64,000 nucleotides of DNA, from assembly GCF_001590785.1 (NCBI RefSeq), contig NZ_LTAO01000001.1, forward strand, positions 1 through 64,000, in the 5' to 3' direction. Below the pieces are notes generated by a model, which saw only the letters and a list, made by a program, of their open reading frames with translations, was not told the DNA's origin and made no database searches. The stretch's first letter is position 1, and each line of letters begins with the position of its first letter. Positions 18,750-29,037 of the stretch are shown here, piece after piece. This stretch comes from Alkalihalobacillus trypoxylicola (GTDB lineage Bacteria; Bacillota; Bacilli; Bacillales; Bacillaceae_D). Both the position numbers and the translations under genes were made by a program.

Positions 18750-18989
18750 TGAATCAATTTCTTAATTCATATCTTATAATGAAAACCGGACGATTTGGTT
18801 TTGATTTTCACTTTAGGTAGATGCTTTCCCAAGGGCTTGTCTTCAGCTAACTCTGATTCCACAGAGCGTCGTCAAAGTGGATCTTCAAACAGCGATTTCA
18901 TTTGGGAGTCACTACCTACCGTTACAATCAAAGAGTGAATTCGAAAACATTCAGTACATTTTTATAATGAATGGTCGTTTCCATTAACT
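18750..18989 (+). repeat. Family A fold-back repeat, copy A1
   Basis: Copy 1 of 7 of an imperfect long inverted repeat. Conserved order: TATAATGAAAACCG, then TTGATTTTCACTTTAGGTAG, CTTTCCCAAGGGCTTG, CAGCTAACTCTGA, AGTGGATCTTCAAAC, TTTGGGAGTCACTACCTACC, and TACAATCA. The inner arms (TTGATT..TAGGTAG..TCCCAA and TTGGGA..CTACCTA..AATCAA) pair. In tandem with A2. Confidence 0.85.
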
Positions 18990-18997
18990 TAAACCCA

Positions 18998-19256
18998 CTT
19001 CATCATTCAAATTTTATATTGAAAACCGAACGTTTTGGTGTTTGATTTTCACTTTAGGTAGATGCTTTCCCAAGGGCTTGTCTTCAGCTAACTCTGATTC
19101 CGCAGAGCGTCGTCAGAGTGGATCTTCAAACGGCGATTTCTTTTGGGAGTCACTACCTACCGTTACAATCAACGAGTGAATTCGCAAAAAATCAAGACAT
19201 TTTATAATTATTGTTCGGTTTCATTCACTTATAGAGCAATGATGAAATTCACTCAA
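18998..19256 (+). repeat. Family A fold-back repeat, copy A2
   Basis: Second of a direct tandem pair with A1, highly similar through the central 150 bases. This copy keeps the outer arms: GAAAACCGAACG at the left (19021-19032) against GTTCGGTTTC at the right (19213-19222), and CATCATTC at left against AATGATGAAATTCACT at right. No coding potential is seen. Confidence 0.85.
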
Positions 19257-19272
19257 CTAACAAAATAATGGA

Positions 19273-20175
19273 TTATAGCTTCTCTTCAGACTCTTTATAA
19301 AAGCTTTTTATGAACTGATAAAATAGTTGTTCAGCTGGTAATAAATCTCGGTCTTTTGCTCGAATCATTCCTACTGTACGAGTTAATTGAGGATTGGAGA
19401 TTCGAATTTTGACTGTAGAGCTTGGTATATTTTCTAAGAGTGTTACTTGTGGCATCAATGCAATGCCAAGACCAGCTGAAACTAACCCTTTCAACGCATC
19501 AATATCATCTCCCTCAAAGCCAATTAATGGCTCAAATCCTGCCTCTGTGCAAGCATGAACAACCATTTCCCGAAATACAAAACCTTCAGGTAAAACACAA
19601 AAGAAATCATCCTTCAATTGATTGAGAGATATTTCTTCCTTTTTGCTCAGTGGATGAGCGATTGGTAATAAAGCTACGATCGAATCTTCAAATAAAGCTT
19701 CTTTTACTACTCTTTCTTCTTGTAAAGGTAAAGGAGAAATTAAAGCCATATTAAATTCACCTTTTATAACAGAGTCAATAAGATCATAATAAAGCTGCTG
19801 CTTTAATTGAAAATCGATTTGCTGATATATTTGCCTAAAAGATTGTATGGCTCGTGGTAGTGTATGAGCGGCTAAACTAATCGGGTAGGCAATTTTAATC
19901 ATCCCTCTTTCTGGATGAATATATTCAGTCACTTCCTGTGTAGCATGGTCTATTAATTGAAGCGCTTGAGTCATCTTATCAGCGAATAAACGACCTATAG
20001 GAGTAATATGTACTCTCCTCCCTTCTCTAACAAACAAAGATACACCTAGCTCCTCTTCAAGTTGGTTAATTTGGCGACTAACGGCCGATTGAGCTACATG
20101 TAATTTCTCCGAAGCTTCTGTGAAGTGCTCTCTTTTAGCAACCTCCAAAAAATACCGAATTTGTCGTAATTCCAC
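19273..20175 (-). CDS. gltC: LysR-type transcriptional regulator, GltC-like
   Basis: A 300-residue LysR regulator. The N-terminal winged HTH begins VELRQIRYFLEVAKREHFTE and includes AQSAVSRQINQLEEELG; the C-terminal co-inducer domain contains PEGFVFREM and DIDALKGLVSAGLGIALMP, all close to Bacillus GltC. Start placed at GTG 20175 (AAAGGG upstream), which gives exactly the length of B. subtilis GltC. In B. subtilis GltC activates glutamate synthase gltAB in response to 2-oxoglutarate/glutamate. Here the divergent neighbour is a glutamate dehydrogenase, so it probably controls that gene. Confidence 0.85.
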   Translation of the reverse strand: MELRQIRYFLEVAKREHFTEASEKLHVAQSAVSRQINQLEEELGVSLFVREGRRVHITPIGRLFADKMTQALQLIDHATQEVTEYIHPERGMIKIAYPISLAAHTLPRAIQSFRQIYQQIDFQLKQQLYYDLIDSVIKGEFNMALISPLPLQEERVVKEALFEDSIVALLPIAHPLSKKEEISLNQLKDDFFCVLPEGFVFREMVVHACTEAGFEPLIGFEGDDIDALKGLVSAGLGIALMPQVTLLENIPSSTVKIRISNPQLTRTVGMIRAKDRDLLPAEQLFYQFIKSFYKESEEKL

Positions 20176-20191
20176 GAATAACATCCCTTTC

Positions 20192-20227
20192 ATCTCATTT
20201 TGATATTGATAACATCGATTTTTGATA

Positions 20228-20228
<1 letters not shown>
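20192..20228. promoter_or_regulatory. Two GltC-box-like sites between gltC-like gene and gdhA
   Basis: ATCTC-ATTTT-GATAT (20192-20206) fits the GltC box ATCTC-N5-GAGAT with one mismatch. A second, ATCGA-TTTTT-GATAT (20214-20228), begins 22 bases later, i.e. two helical turns. Position between divergent genes is typical of LysR control. Confidence 0.6.
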
Positions 20229-21693
<1,465 letters not shown>

Positions 21694-21786
21694 TAAATAA
21701 AATCAAGCAAAAAGAATAATTTCAACTCTCCCCAAAGAGTTTGTTCTTTTCGATTTTCTTTTGTTACAAATTTTCCAGCTTTCAAT

Positions 21787-21828
21787 TCAATTAAAAACTC
21801 TTCCCTATATAAGGAAGAGTTTTTCTTA
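21787..21828. terminator. Bidirectional terminator between gdhA and the sugar-binding protein gene
   Basis: AAAAACTCTTCC (21791-21802) pairs with GGAAGAGTTTTT around a 7-base loop, with A/T runs on both sides, between two convergent genes. An extra small AACTCT/AGAGTT hairpin precedes it at about 21724-21742. Confidence 0.75.
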
Positions 21829-21833
21829 TTCTC

Positions 21834-23189
21834 TTATTCCCCTTGATACAATTGCTCCTGAGCCTCTTGCCAGCGAACATTTAAATCTTCCATTATATCA
21901 TCATAGGATTCTGAACGATTCCCAATTGCTGCTTCAACAATTCTTTGTTTAAAATTCTCTGCCCATAGACCAACCTCTGACTGATTGTCAATATCATCAA
22001 GTAACCCTTCTTCTCCTTCATTCGGAGGATTATCAGAAATAAATTCAACTCCTAACTCATCAAAAGAAGCAAGTGTTTCAGGGTAAGGTTCTCCAATTAA
22101 TGGTGAAATCCCTCCCTCATCTACTGCATAATTTGATTCATCTACAAAGTAATCAATCCAAGCCCGCGCTGCTTCTTTTGAATCGGAATGCACATTAATT
22201 CCTACAGCAAAATCACTTCCTACAGTAGAGTAAATCGTACCGTCATCATGCGTATAAGGAAATGGCATATAGCCAATAGAACTCGGATCTGCTGCCATAT
22301 CTTGAATTTGAGTGATCGCCCAAGAACCAAGTACCATCGTTGCAATTTCTCCATTAGCTAGCATTTGTTTGGAAGATTCCCAATCCGTTGTTAACGGATC
22401 ATTTTCGGTCAATTCTTGTTCGACTACATCATACATTAGTTTGTACAATTGGTAATGTGGCTCGCCTTCTTCAAAAGGTCTTGCTGTTCGAACTAGTTCA
22501 TTGTTAAAATCAGGGTCTCCTGAAATCGATAATCGATTCGCCTCCCACTGTGAAAGGGGCCATGTATCTCCATAGTTCGTGTATAAAGGAATAGCATCTG
22601 TATTCTCTTTTACTAGTTTCATAGCTTCTATAAACTCTTCATGAGTTGAAGGTATTTCTGTAACACCTGCCTCTTCAAATATATCTTTATTATAGACAAT
22701 ACCATTTGCGTTTATTGTGATTGGAATTCCATATGTGACTCTTTCAAAAGATGCGATATCGGCAAATAAATATTTATCTAATAGCTCATCTGTATTTCCT
22801 AATGGTTCAAAAAAAGTTGGAAAATCTCTAGGTAGGATGTTATCAGGTAGCATTAATACATCTCCATAATCCGTTGTATTCATCCTGATGTTTACTTGAC
22901 CCTGATAATCTGTTATTGCTTCAAAGCTAATCTCTACATTTGGATGTCTTTCTTGGAACGCCTCTTTATACCCTTCAAAAACAGTATCAACAATATCCGT
23001 GCGATGAATAAGAATCGTTAAATCACCCTCTAAATCTTCTGGGGAAACGGCTTCAGATGTTTCACCTTCAGAAGGCTCTCCTTCGATACTTTGGTCTCCA
23101 GTTGTTTCGTCATTACCTCCACTACAAGCAGCAACCATCCAAACAAACGCAGAAAGACAAATTAAGTAAAGCCACTTCCTACCTTTCAT
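21834..23189 (-). CDS. Sugar ABC transporter substrate-binding lipoprotein (mannan locus)
   Basis: A 451-residue family-1 extracellular solute-binding protein. A lipoprotein signal ends with the lipobox VAAC (C at residue 22), and an acidic Glu/Ser-rich linker follows to about residue 55. The mature part (LTILIHRTDIVDTVFEGYKE, YGIPITINANGIVYNK, MVLGSWAITQ) is typical of oligosaccharide binders. Its promoter carries the same operator and CRE arrangement as the beta-mannosidase operon, so it most likely delivers manno-oligosaccharides to the permeases at 23743-25519. It is transcribed on its own, separated from them by repeats A3/A4. Confidence 0.88.
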   Translation of the reverse strand: MKGRKWLYLICLSAFVWMVAACSGGNDETTGDQSIEGEPSEGETSEAVSPEDLEGDLTILIHRTDIVDTVFEGYKEAFQERHPNVEISFEAITDYQGQVNIRMNTTDYGDVLMLPDNILPRDFPTFFEPLGNTDELLDKYLFADIASFERVTYGIPITINANGIVYNKDIFEEAGVTEIPSTHEEFIEAMKLVKENTDAIPLYTNYGDTWPLSQWEANRLSISGDPDFNNELVRTARPFEEGEPHYQLYKLMYDVVEQELTENDPLTTDWESSKQMLANGEIATMVLGSWAITQIQDMAADPSSIGYMPFPYTHDDGTIYSTVGSDFAVGINVHSDSKEAARAWIDYFVDESNYAVDEGGISPLIGEPYPETLASFDELGVEFISDNPPNEGEEGLLDDIDNQSEVGLWAENFKQRIVEAAIGNRSESYDDIMEDLNVRWQEAQEQLYQGE

Positions 23190-23210
23190 TTCGACCCCTC
23201 CATCATTATA

Positions 23211-23226
23211 AAGTTATCGTTAACTT
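23211..23226 (-). promoter_or_regulatory. Operator a (LacI-type) before the sugar-binding protein gene
   Basis: AAGTTA-TCGT-TAACTT, a 16-bp palindrome with perfect 6-base arms, 10 bases downstream of the -10. Three related sites occur at 28068, 34265 and 36721. Confidence 0.7.
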
Positions 23227-23236
23227 AATTATTTTT

Positions 23237-23265
23237 ATTCTATTATGAAAACGCTTTCTAGTCAA
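23237..23265 (-). promoter_or_regulatory. Promoter with CRE in the spacer, before the sugar-binding protein gene
   Basis: Minus strand TTGACT (23260-23265) and TAGAAT (23237-23242), 17 bases apart. The spacer holds a CcpA catabolite-response element reading AGAAAGCGTTTTCA (plus strand TGAAAACGCTTTCT, 23246-23259), matching the WTGNAANCGNWNNCW consensus. CcpA bound there would occlude RNA polymerase. Confidence 0.72.
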
Positions 23266-23275
23266 TCGTTTTTTA

Positions 23276-23491
23276 AGTGAATCCAATTCATTATTTCTAT
23301 CTTATAATGAAAACGTAATGATTAGGTCTTTGATTTCCACTTTAGGTAGATGCTTTCCCAAGGGCTTGTTTTCAGCTAACTCTGACTACGCTGGGCTTCG
23401 TCAGAGTGGATCTTCAAACGGCGCTGATCCTTTGGGAGTCACTACCTACCGTTTCAATCAACGAGTTAATTCAGAAAAATCCGTCTTTAAA
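23276..23491 (+). repeat. Family A fold-back repeat, copy A3
   Basis: Same conserved blocks as A1 (TTTAGGTAGATGCTTTCCCAAG, GTGGATCTTCAAACGGCGCTG, TTTGGGAGTCACTACCTACC), with a truncated right end that runs straight into A4. Lies between the sugar-binding protein gene and its probable permease genes. Confidence 0.82.
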
Positions 23492-23731
23492 CAAAAACCG
23501 AACGATTTGGTGTTTGATTTTCATTTTAGGTAGATACCTTCCGAAGGGCTTGCCTTCAGCTAACTCTGATTATGCAGAGTGTCGACAGCGTGGATTTTCA
23601 AACGGCGCTGATCCTTTGGGAGACACTACCTACCGTTACAATCAACAAGTTAATTCATAAATATTCAAGACATCATTTATAATAATCGTTCAGTTTTATT
23701 CACATATAGAGCAATGATGAAACTCACTTAA
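23492..23731 (+). repeat. Family A fold-back repeat, copy A4
   Basis: Direct tandem neighbour of A3. The core is somewhat more diverged (TAGGTAGATACCTTCCGAAGG, GAGACACTACCTACC) but the right outer arm TATAGAGCAATGATGAAACTCACT is intact. It also ends 11 bases before the permease gene's stop and may act as that operon's transcription end. Confidence 0.82.
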
Positions 23732-23742
23732 GTAGACTTTTA

Positions 23743-24579
23743 TTATTTAACCGAACCATCAGTAAAGCCATTATAGATATACTTTTGTAAAAAAAGAAAA
23801 ATGATTAGCGTAGGAATAATAACAATAACGATGCCAGCACAAATGACTTCCCATTGAGAACCATACGGTCCCTGAAATTTAAATAAAGCGGTTGAGACTA
23901 CTTGTAAATCCGGTTTAGGCATATATAAGAACGGAGTATAAAAATCATTATAAATACCCACCCCTTTAATAATCAGAACAGTAGCCATTGCTGGTTTCAA
24001 TTGCGGTAAAATAATTTTCCGATAAATCGTAAAGTAAGAGGCTCCATCAAGCATTGCTGATTCATCTAAAGATAAAGAAACTCGCTCTAAGAATTGAAGA
24101 AAAATATAGACAGCAATAATATCAGTACTAGCAAAGAGAATAATAGCCGACCATCTAGTATTAAATAAGCCTAAATCACTTATAATTTGAAAAGTAGCTA
24201 CTTGAGTCGTGATAGCTGGGATTAACGTTGCTAGTAAAAATAAAGAAATTAATACTTTACTTCCTCTAAACTGAAAGCGATTCAGGACATACGCAATCAT
24301 TGTCCCTATCAGAATAGCAATTATTAGTGAGGCAGCTAGCATAAATCCAGTGTTAAGAAAACCTAATAACATATTACCTTCAAAAAAGGCTCTTTGGTAA
24401 TTTTCAATATTTAACCAACTCTCTGGAGGAGAAATCGGGCTTGTGTTTGCATATTCTTCTGGTGTTTTAAATGAAGCGAACAGTACAACTAAAATCGGAA
24501 TAGTCGTAATAAGCACACCTAAAATAAGAGAGAAATACTTGAAAAAACTGGCCAGAATAGCTTTAGGAGATAATGTCAT
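23743..24579 (-). CDS. Sugar ABC transporter permease (MalG/LacG type)
   Basis: A 278-residue inner-membrane permease with six hydrophobic segments and the EAA loop ESAMLDGASYFTIYRKIILPQL near residue 185, typical of carbohydrate importers of the MalG group. Start at ATG 24579 with AAAGGAGAG upstream. It follows the MalF-type gene by 1 base and forms the membrane channel with it. No dedicated ATPase gene is in the window; such importers in Bacillus commonly share the MsmX ATPase. Confidence 0.9.
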   Translation of the reverse strand: MTLSPKAILASFFKYFSLILGVLITTIPILVVLFASFKTPEEYANTSPISPPESWLNIENYQRAFFEGNMLLGFLNTGFMLAASLIIAILIGTMIAYVLNRFQFRGSKVLISLFLLATLIPAITTQVATFQIISDLGLFNTRWSAIILFASTDIIAVYIFLQFLERVSLSLDESAMLDGASYFTIYRKIILPQLKPAMATVLIIKGVGIYNDFYTPFLYMPKPDLQVVSTALFKFQGPYGSQWEVICAGIVIVIIPTLIIFLFLQKYIYNGFTDGSVK

Positions 24580-24580
24580 A

Positions 24581-25519
24581 CTATACTCTCCTTTCTTTAA
24601 ACAGTAACCTTTGTAGCACAGTGACAAAAATGACAATGATTAATAATACGATTCCCATTGCGGAAGCTAAACCTACTTTACTAAATTTAAAGGCGGTATC
24701 GATGGTTTGGATGACGAATGTAGAACTTCCATTAGCTCCTCCGGTCATAATAAACGGAATTTCAAAAACAGAGATAGCTCCACTAATAGCTAAAATCACA
24801 TTGAGCTCTACAATTCTCCGGATACTTGGCAAGATAATATAACGAAATTTATGCCAGCTATTAGCCCCATCAATATCTGCTGCTTCGTAAATTTCCGCTG
24901 ATATTGATTGTATCGCTCCTAAAAAGATTAAAAAATTGAGCCCCATATATCTCCATATAGACGTCCCAGCTAATGAGACATTAATCATATTCGGATCTCG
25001 CAACCAATATTGCGTCCATTCCCCTAATCCGAGTATTCCTAATAAAGAATCTAAAGTACCATCAGGTCTAAAGAAAAATAAAAAGATAAACCCTATAGCC
25101 ACTCCATTTAATAAATAAGGGAAAAAGATTGCTCCTTTAAAAAGATTTTTAAATCTTACTTTAAAACTAAGTATCGTTGCAAAATATAAGGCTAAAGCCA
25201 TTTGAATAAATGTTGCAAAGAAATAATATAAACTTACTGTAAAGACTGAAAAATATTCTGGGCGTGTAAATATTTCAAAATAATTGCTTAATCCGATAAA
25301 TTCCTTGATCGGACTTGTTCCATTCCAACTAGTAAAGCTGTACATAAGCATATTAAAAAGCGGTAAATAAGAAAAAGTTATGAGTAATCCGACTGGTATG
25401 ATGGAGAAAGCAATAATAATGACTATCTTTTGTTGCTTGTAATTCATACGACTTAATGAAAAGGCATGACGAATTTTGTAAGAAATGTCTGAAGCGGAAG
25501 ACGATGTTCTTTTTTCCAT
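24581..25519 (-). CDS. Sugar ABC transporter permease (MalF/LacF type)
   Basis: A 312-residue permease with a cytoplasmic N-terminus, six to seven hydrophobic segments and the EAA loop EAADIDGANSWHKFRYIILPSI near residue 220. It is the partner of the MalG-type protein, in an operon downstream of the beta-mannosidase gene. The context points to beta-manno-oligosaccharides as cargo, which is an inference. Confidence 0.9.
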   Translation of the reverse strand: MEKRTSSSASDISYKIRHAFSLSRMNYKQQKIVIIIAFSIIPVGLLITFSYLPLFNMLMYSFTSWNGTSPIKEFIGLSNYFEIFTRPEYFSVFTVSLYYFFATFIQMALALYFATILSFKVRFKNLFKGAIFFPYLLNGVAIGFIFLFFFRPDGTLDSLLGILGLGEWTQYWLRDPNMINVSLAGTSIWRYMGLNFLIFLGAIQSISAEIYEAADIDGANSWHKFRYIILPSIRRIVELNVILAISGAISVFEIPFIMTGGANGSSTFVIQTIDTAFKFSKVGLASAMGIVLLIIVIFVTVLQRLLFKERRV

Positions 25520-25581
25520 CTAAGTGCCCCCTAAAGTTTTCATGTCTAACTATATTTACTATCCTGCACAAGCAGCTAACA

Positions 25582-28044
25582 CTACTGACTAATATCAAAT
25601 AAACTAAATATTTTTAAATTTGTTTCTACCTCTTTTAATGATAAAGGTTTTGAAAGTTCCTCTTTTTTTATCGTTATTAATCTTTTTCGATCAGCTGATA
25701 AATCAAAATAATTATCACTGAATATAGCATCACAATCCGCAAAATCTAGTTCTACATTTTTAGCAAACGCTCTTGAGGATAATTCAATTGAGTATTGATC
25801 ATCATTTTCATAGATAGCATGTTTAATATGAGGAGAAATAAAGTTAAAGTGCTTGGCTTTTGTAAAAAGGCAAGTCTTTACTTGAAGAAGTTGAGCATTT
25901 TCATTGTACAATTCACATTCAACATAGATGTTTTCTTTTCCATATTCCTTTAATTCTTCTTGTACTTCAATTCTGCTTAATTTTTCGGCTGTCAATGGTG
26001 TTATATTAGTATGAAATTCTCCATTACGAATGAGATTAGAATGATGATCTTTCACATACCATTTTATTTGTAAATTGTGGTGAGAGTATGTATGGTCATT
26101 TGTTAAATGAATATCAACAAAATCTTCATCCTCACACAAGGAAAGAAGTAGCGGCGCATAAAATGTTTTTGCATAATAATGAAGAGCTTTCCACCTACCA
26201 TAATAATCGATGCTCGACCATGATGCGACTGGCCAACAGTCATTTAGCTGCCAATAAATCGAACCCATACAGCGACCTCGATGTCTCCTCCAATGCTCAA
26301 CGGCATATTTTATTGCTTCAGCTTGTAGAATTTGCGAGGTGTACAGTAAAGAGTTAAAGTCTTTTGGGTATAAGTAATTTTCTGATAAATAATAAAGAAT
26401 TTTACCATTTGCTTGACCGTTCTTTTGATGATTTTCCATCACTTGTGAAAAGATATTTCGATCAGTAGGATTAGTAAAAGATTGCACAGTCTTTAAAGAA
26501 GGAAAAGATTGAAAGCCAAACTCCGAACAAAAACGAAAATAAAATTTCCGATACTCAGTAAATGGCTTTTGTCCATGCCATACTGACCAATAATGAACAT
26601 CCCCACTATTTTCATCATTTGGTTTTTCAAAGCCTCCACCTGATGATGGTGAGGAGAGCCAATAAGCTGTATCCGGGTCTAATTTTTTAAGTAAATCAGG
26701 CATAATGATTTCAAATTGCTTCAAATAATCGGCACGCAATTTCGCAGTTTTTGGAAAGTCCCAACTCGACCAAGCTTCCTCCATTTCGTTATTTCCGCAC
26801 CATAGGCTCAAGCATGCGTGATGTCTTATTCTTTTTACCTGGTCGGTTATTTCAGCGATGACTGATTCTTCGAAAGAATCAGTCCATTCATATACTGCAC
26901 AGGCAAACATGAAATCTTGCCACACCATTAGACCATAACGATCGCATAATTCATAAAAATCATCATCGGGATAAAAACCTCCGCCCCACACTCGAATCAT
27001 ATTAAAATTGGCATTCACGCAGCTTTGAATTAAACGCTCCGTCCTCTCTTTACTTATCCGTCCCACAAAATTATCTTCTGGAATATAGTTGGCACCCATT
27101 GCAAAGATTGATATCCCATTTACTTCAAATTTAAAGCTTTCCCCCCATTGGTCAGGCTCTTGTATAAGAGAAATCTTACGTATGCCTATTTGATATATTT
27201 TTTCATCTAAAGGTTCGTCACCTTCATATAACTTCAGTTCAACTTTATAAAGCGGTTGTTTACCATATCCATTTGGATACCAAAGCTGTGGTTTTTGTAT
27301 GGTAATAGAAGTATCTCCATTCAATGCTGACAATTCCTTGACTTCCTTCCAGATTTGACCGTCAGGTGAGGTCACCTTAACTTCTAAAGCCATTTTCTGA
27401 TGAACATCACTAATTGCCCATTCACTTATTAGTGTAACTTGATGTTCTTCATGCTGCTGTCGAATGTAAACATCATGAATAAAACTTTTCTTTTTAGCAA
27501 TGAGATTAATGTTTTTCCAAATTCCACTGTCAGGAATTTTCGGGCCCCAATCCCAACCGAACATATAATGAGCTTTTCGAATATGAGGAAAACCTTCTAT
27601 TGAATCCTCTGCTCCCCACAAATAGCTTTCGCTTTGTTTTTTCTCAATATACTGAAGAGGTGACTTGAGGATTATATGAATCTCATTTTCTCCCACTTTC
27701 ACATGAGGCTTTATATAAATCTCGTAAGTGCGATGCATATTGTCCGTTTTCTGAATAAGCGAGCCATTGATATAAATGGAAGCAATCGTGTCAATCCCTT
27801 TACATTGTAAGAAAATATTGGGATATTGGTTGAATGATTTTTCTAACATAAAGGTTCTTTTATACTCGAAGTCCTTTGATGCCCATTCCAGAACGTGCTT
27901 TTCATCATCTCGATAAAAAGGATCTTTCATTTTTCCTTGCTTCATTAATTCAGCAAAGACTGATCCTGGGACCGTTGCTTTCTTCCAATTAAAATCTTTT
28001 GTATCTTTCATATCCCATTGACCATTTAATGATAATTGCCGCAC
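25582..28044 (-). CDS. Beta-mannosidase (glycoside hydrolase family 2)
   Basis: An 820-residue cytoplasmic (no signal peptide) GH2 enzyme removing terminal beta-mannose from manno-oligosaccharides. It has an N-terminal jelly-roll (LNGQWDMKDTKDFNWKKATVPGSV), an immunoglobulin-like domain and a TIM barrel. Catalytic acid/base E420 lies in WCGNNEMEEAW and nucleophile E508 in CSEFGFQSFPS. The GNNE form and the N-terminal pattern separate beta-mannosidases from beta-galactosidases. GTG start after GGAGGGG. First gene of an operon with the two sugar permeases, under operator b. Confidence 0.93.
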   Translation of the reverse strand: MRQLSLNGQWDMKDTKDFNWKKATVPGSVFAELMKQGKMKDPFYRDDEKHVLEWASKDFEYKRTFMLEKSFNQYPNIFLQCKGIDTIASIYINGSLIQKTDNMHRTYEIYIKPHVKVGENEIHIILKSPLQYIEKKQSESYLWGAEDSIEGFPHIRKAHYMFGWDWGPKIPDSGIWKNINLIAKKKSFIHDVYIRQQHEEHQVTLISEWAISDVHQKMALEVKVTSPDGQIWKEVKELSALNGDTSITIQKPQLWYPNGYGKQPLYKVELKLYEGDEPLDEKIYQIGIRKISLIQEPDQWGESFKFEVNGISIFAMGANYIPEDNFVGRISKERTERLIQSCVNANFNMIRVWGGGFYPDDDFYELCDRYGLMVWQDFMFACAVYEWTDSFEESVIAEITDQVKRIRHHACLSLWCGNNEMEEAWSSWDFPKTAKLRADYLKQFEIIMPDLLKKLDPDTAYWLSSPSSGGGFEKPNDENSGDVHYWSVWHGQKPFTEYRKFYFRFCSEFGFQSFPSLKTVQSFTNPTDRNIFSQVMENHQKNGQANGKILYYLSENYLYPKDFNSLLYTSQILQAEAIKYAVEHWRRHRGRCMGSIYWQLNDCWPVASWSSIDYYGRWKALHYYAKTFYAPLLLSLCEDEDFVDIHLTNDHTYSHHNLQIKWYVKDHHSNLIRNGEFHTNITPLTAEKLSRIEVQEELKEYGKENIYVECELYNENAQLLQVKTCLFTKAKHFNFISPHIKHAIYENDDQYSIELSSRAFAKNVELDFADCDAIFSDNYFDLSADRKRLITIKKEELSKPLSLKEVETNLKIFSLFDISQ

Positions 28045-28067
28045 TTAATCCCCTCCACTTTTTTATT

Positions 28068-28083
28068 AAGTTATCGTTAAGTT
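28068..28083 (-). promoter_or_regulatory. Operator b (LacI-type) before the beta-mannosidase operon
   Basis: AAGTTA-TCGT-TAAGTT, one arm mismatch from operator a, located 9 bases after the -10 of the operon promoter. Confidence 0.68.
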
Positions 28084-28092
28084 AATAAATTA

Positions 28093-28121
28093 ATCTTAAA
28101 TTGATAACGCTTACTTGTCAA
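28093..28121 (-). promoter_or_regulatory. Promoter of the beta-mannosidase operon with CRE-like spacer
   Basis: Minus strand TTGACA (28116-28121) and TAAGAT (28093-28098), 17 bases apart. The spacer is AGTAAGCGTTATCA, a CRE-like palindrome (two mismatches) in exactly the same place as at the sugar-binding protein promoter. Confidence 0.68.
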
Positions 28122-28125
28122 TGGG

Positions 28126-28300
28126 AATTAGGGATCATTGCTTTATCTTTTTAAAAGAGATTTTCAGCAAGGCCATTTCATCCCACTGGAGTATCCGTAC
28201 CATATGTGAGCTTTATTTCAAATTTCATAAAGGATTTACATATTCAAAAGACCCTCTCTCTTATCACAAGAAGGAGGGTCTGTTCGTTATTGATTATAAG
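28126..28300 (+). repeat. Family B repeat, copy B1 (partial)
   Basis: Shares with B2-B4 the blocks CCACTGGAGT.TCCGT, TTCATAAAGGAT and a strong hairpin GACCCTCTCTC…GAAGGAGGGTC (28250-28280) followed by TGTTCGTTATT. The end with CAGCTTTTGTCC is not clear here. The hairpin may also end the DUF624 transcript. Confidence 0.65.
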
Positions 28301-28359
28301 TGTAATAATCGTGGACCTCTCATAGAGTAAATTGAGGACATACCCACAAATCGTTTCTC

Positions 28360-29001
28360 TCAAATTTGTTTCTTATCATCTTTCTTAGCTTCTGTTTTCT
28401 TTCGTTTACTCAAAATCTTTGGTAATGAGATCGATTCAAATAAGAACAGCACCGTAAACCCATAAAGTGCAGGAAAGCAAACGAGAAATAAAAAAACATG
28501 TAGCCTTAATAGGTAAAACATTCCACAAAAAAATGCTACGATTAAAACCGTAAAAAACAGATGCCTAGTAGACAACCAAAAACCAACCATTAAAGCTTTC
28601 CCTATCGTCCACTCTCTCTTGGTTAAGATATAACAGCTATATGTAAATAAAACGACAAGCTTTAACAAAAGATATAAGCAAATAACGGTTAATAATAGAG
28701 ATAAGGCGTGGCTTTCTTTATTTAAAAAATAAAGCAAAACATAGAGCAAAAGGATAAAAATCGAAAACAAAAAAGAAGGAAGCGTATACATTTTACTTCG
28801 CTTTAAGTAATGGTTTTTAAAATGTTGATGAATAGGAGTATCATCTTCGTCATATTTTCTAAGAAAATTAATTGAAAAGAACAAAGCTATCGTCGCAGGC
28901 ACCACACTATAAATAACAGCTCCACGTAACAAATAAATCCAATACAATAAGCTTATTTTGATACTTTCATACACTTTTGTAACAAAAGTTGTATCAAACA
29001 T
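28360..29001 (-). CDS. YesL-like DUF624 membrane protein
   Basis: A 213-residue protein with five hydrophobic segments and a basic C-terminus, matching DUF624 (YesL). An N-terminal helix is followed by RGAVIYSVVPATIALFF and the conserved charged loop HQHFKNHYLKRSKMY. YesL-type genes commonly accompany plant-polysaccharide ABC transport genes in Bacillus, but their role is unknown. It lies 36 bases after the CE7 esterase gene, probably co-transcribed. Confidence 0.82.
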   Translation of the reverse strand: MFDTTFVTKVYESIKISLLYWIYLLRGAVIYSVVPATIALFFSINFLRKYDEDDTPIHQHFKNHYLKRSKMYTLPSFLFSIFILLLYVLLYFLNKESHALSLLLTVICLYLLLKLVVLFTYSCYILTKREWTIGKALMVGFWLSTRHLFFTVLIVAFFCGMFYLLRLHVFLFLVCFPALYGFTVLFLFESISLPKILSKRKKTEAKKDDKKQI

Positions 29002-29037
29002 TTCGGTTCCGTTCCCTTCCTTTTCAAAACGTTGATT

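Noticed and set aside
23318-23660. Two overlapping short ORFs (71 and 84 codons) in the plus strand
   Set aside because: They lie wholly inside repeats A3/A4, have no ribosome site, and similar peptides arise from every family A copy because the DNA is repeated.
28115-28330. 71-codon plus-strand ORF
   Set aside because: Covers the beta-mannosidase promoter and family B copy B1; no ribosome site.
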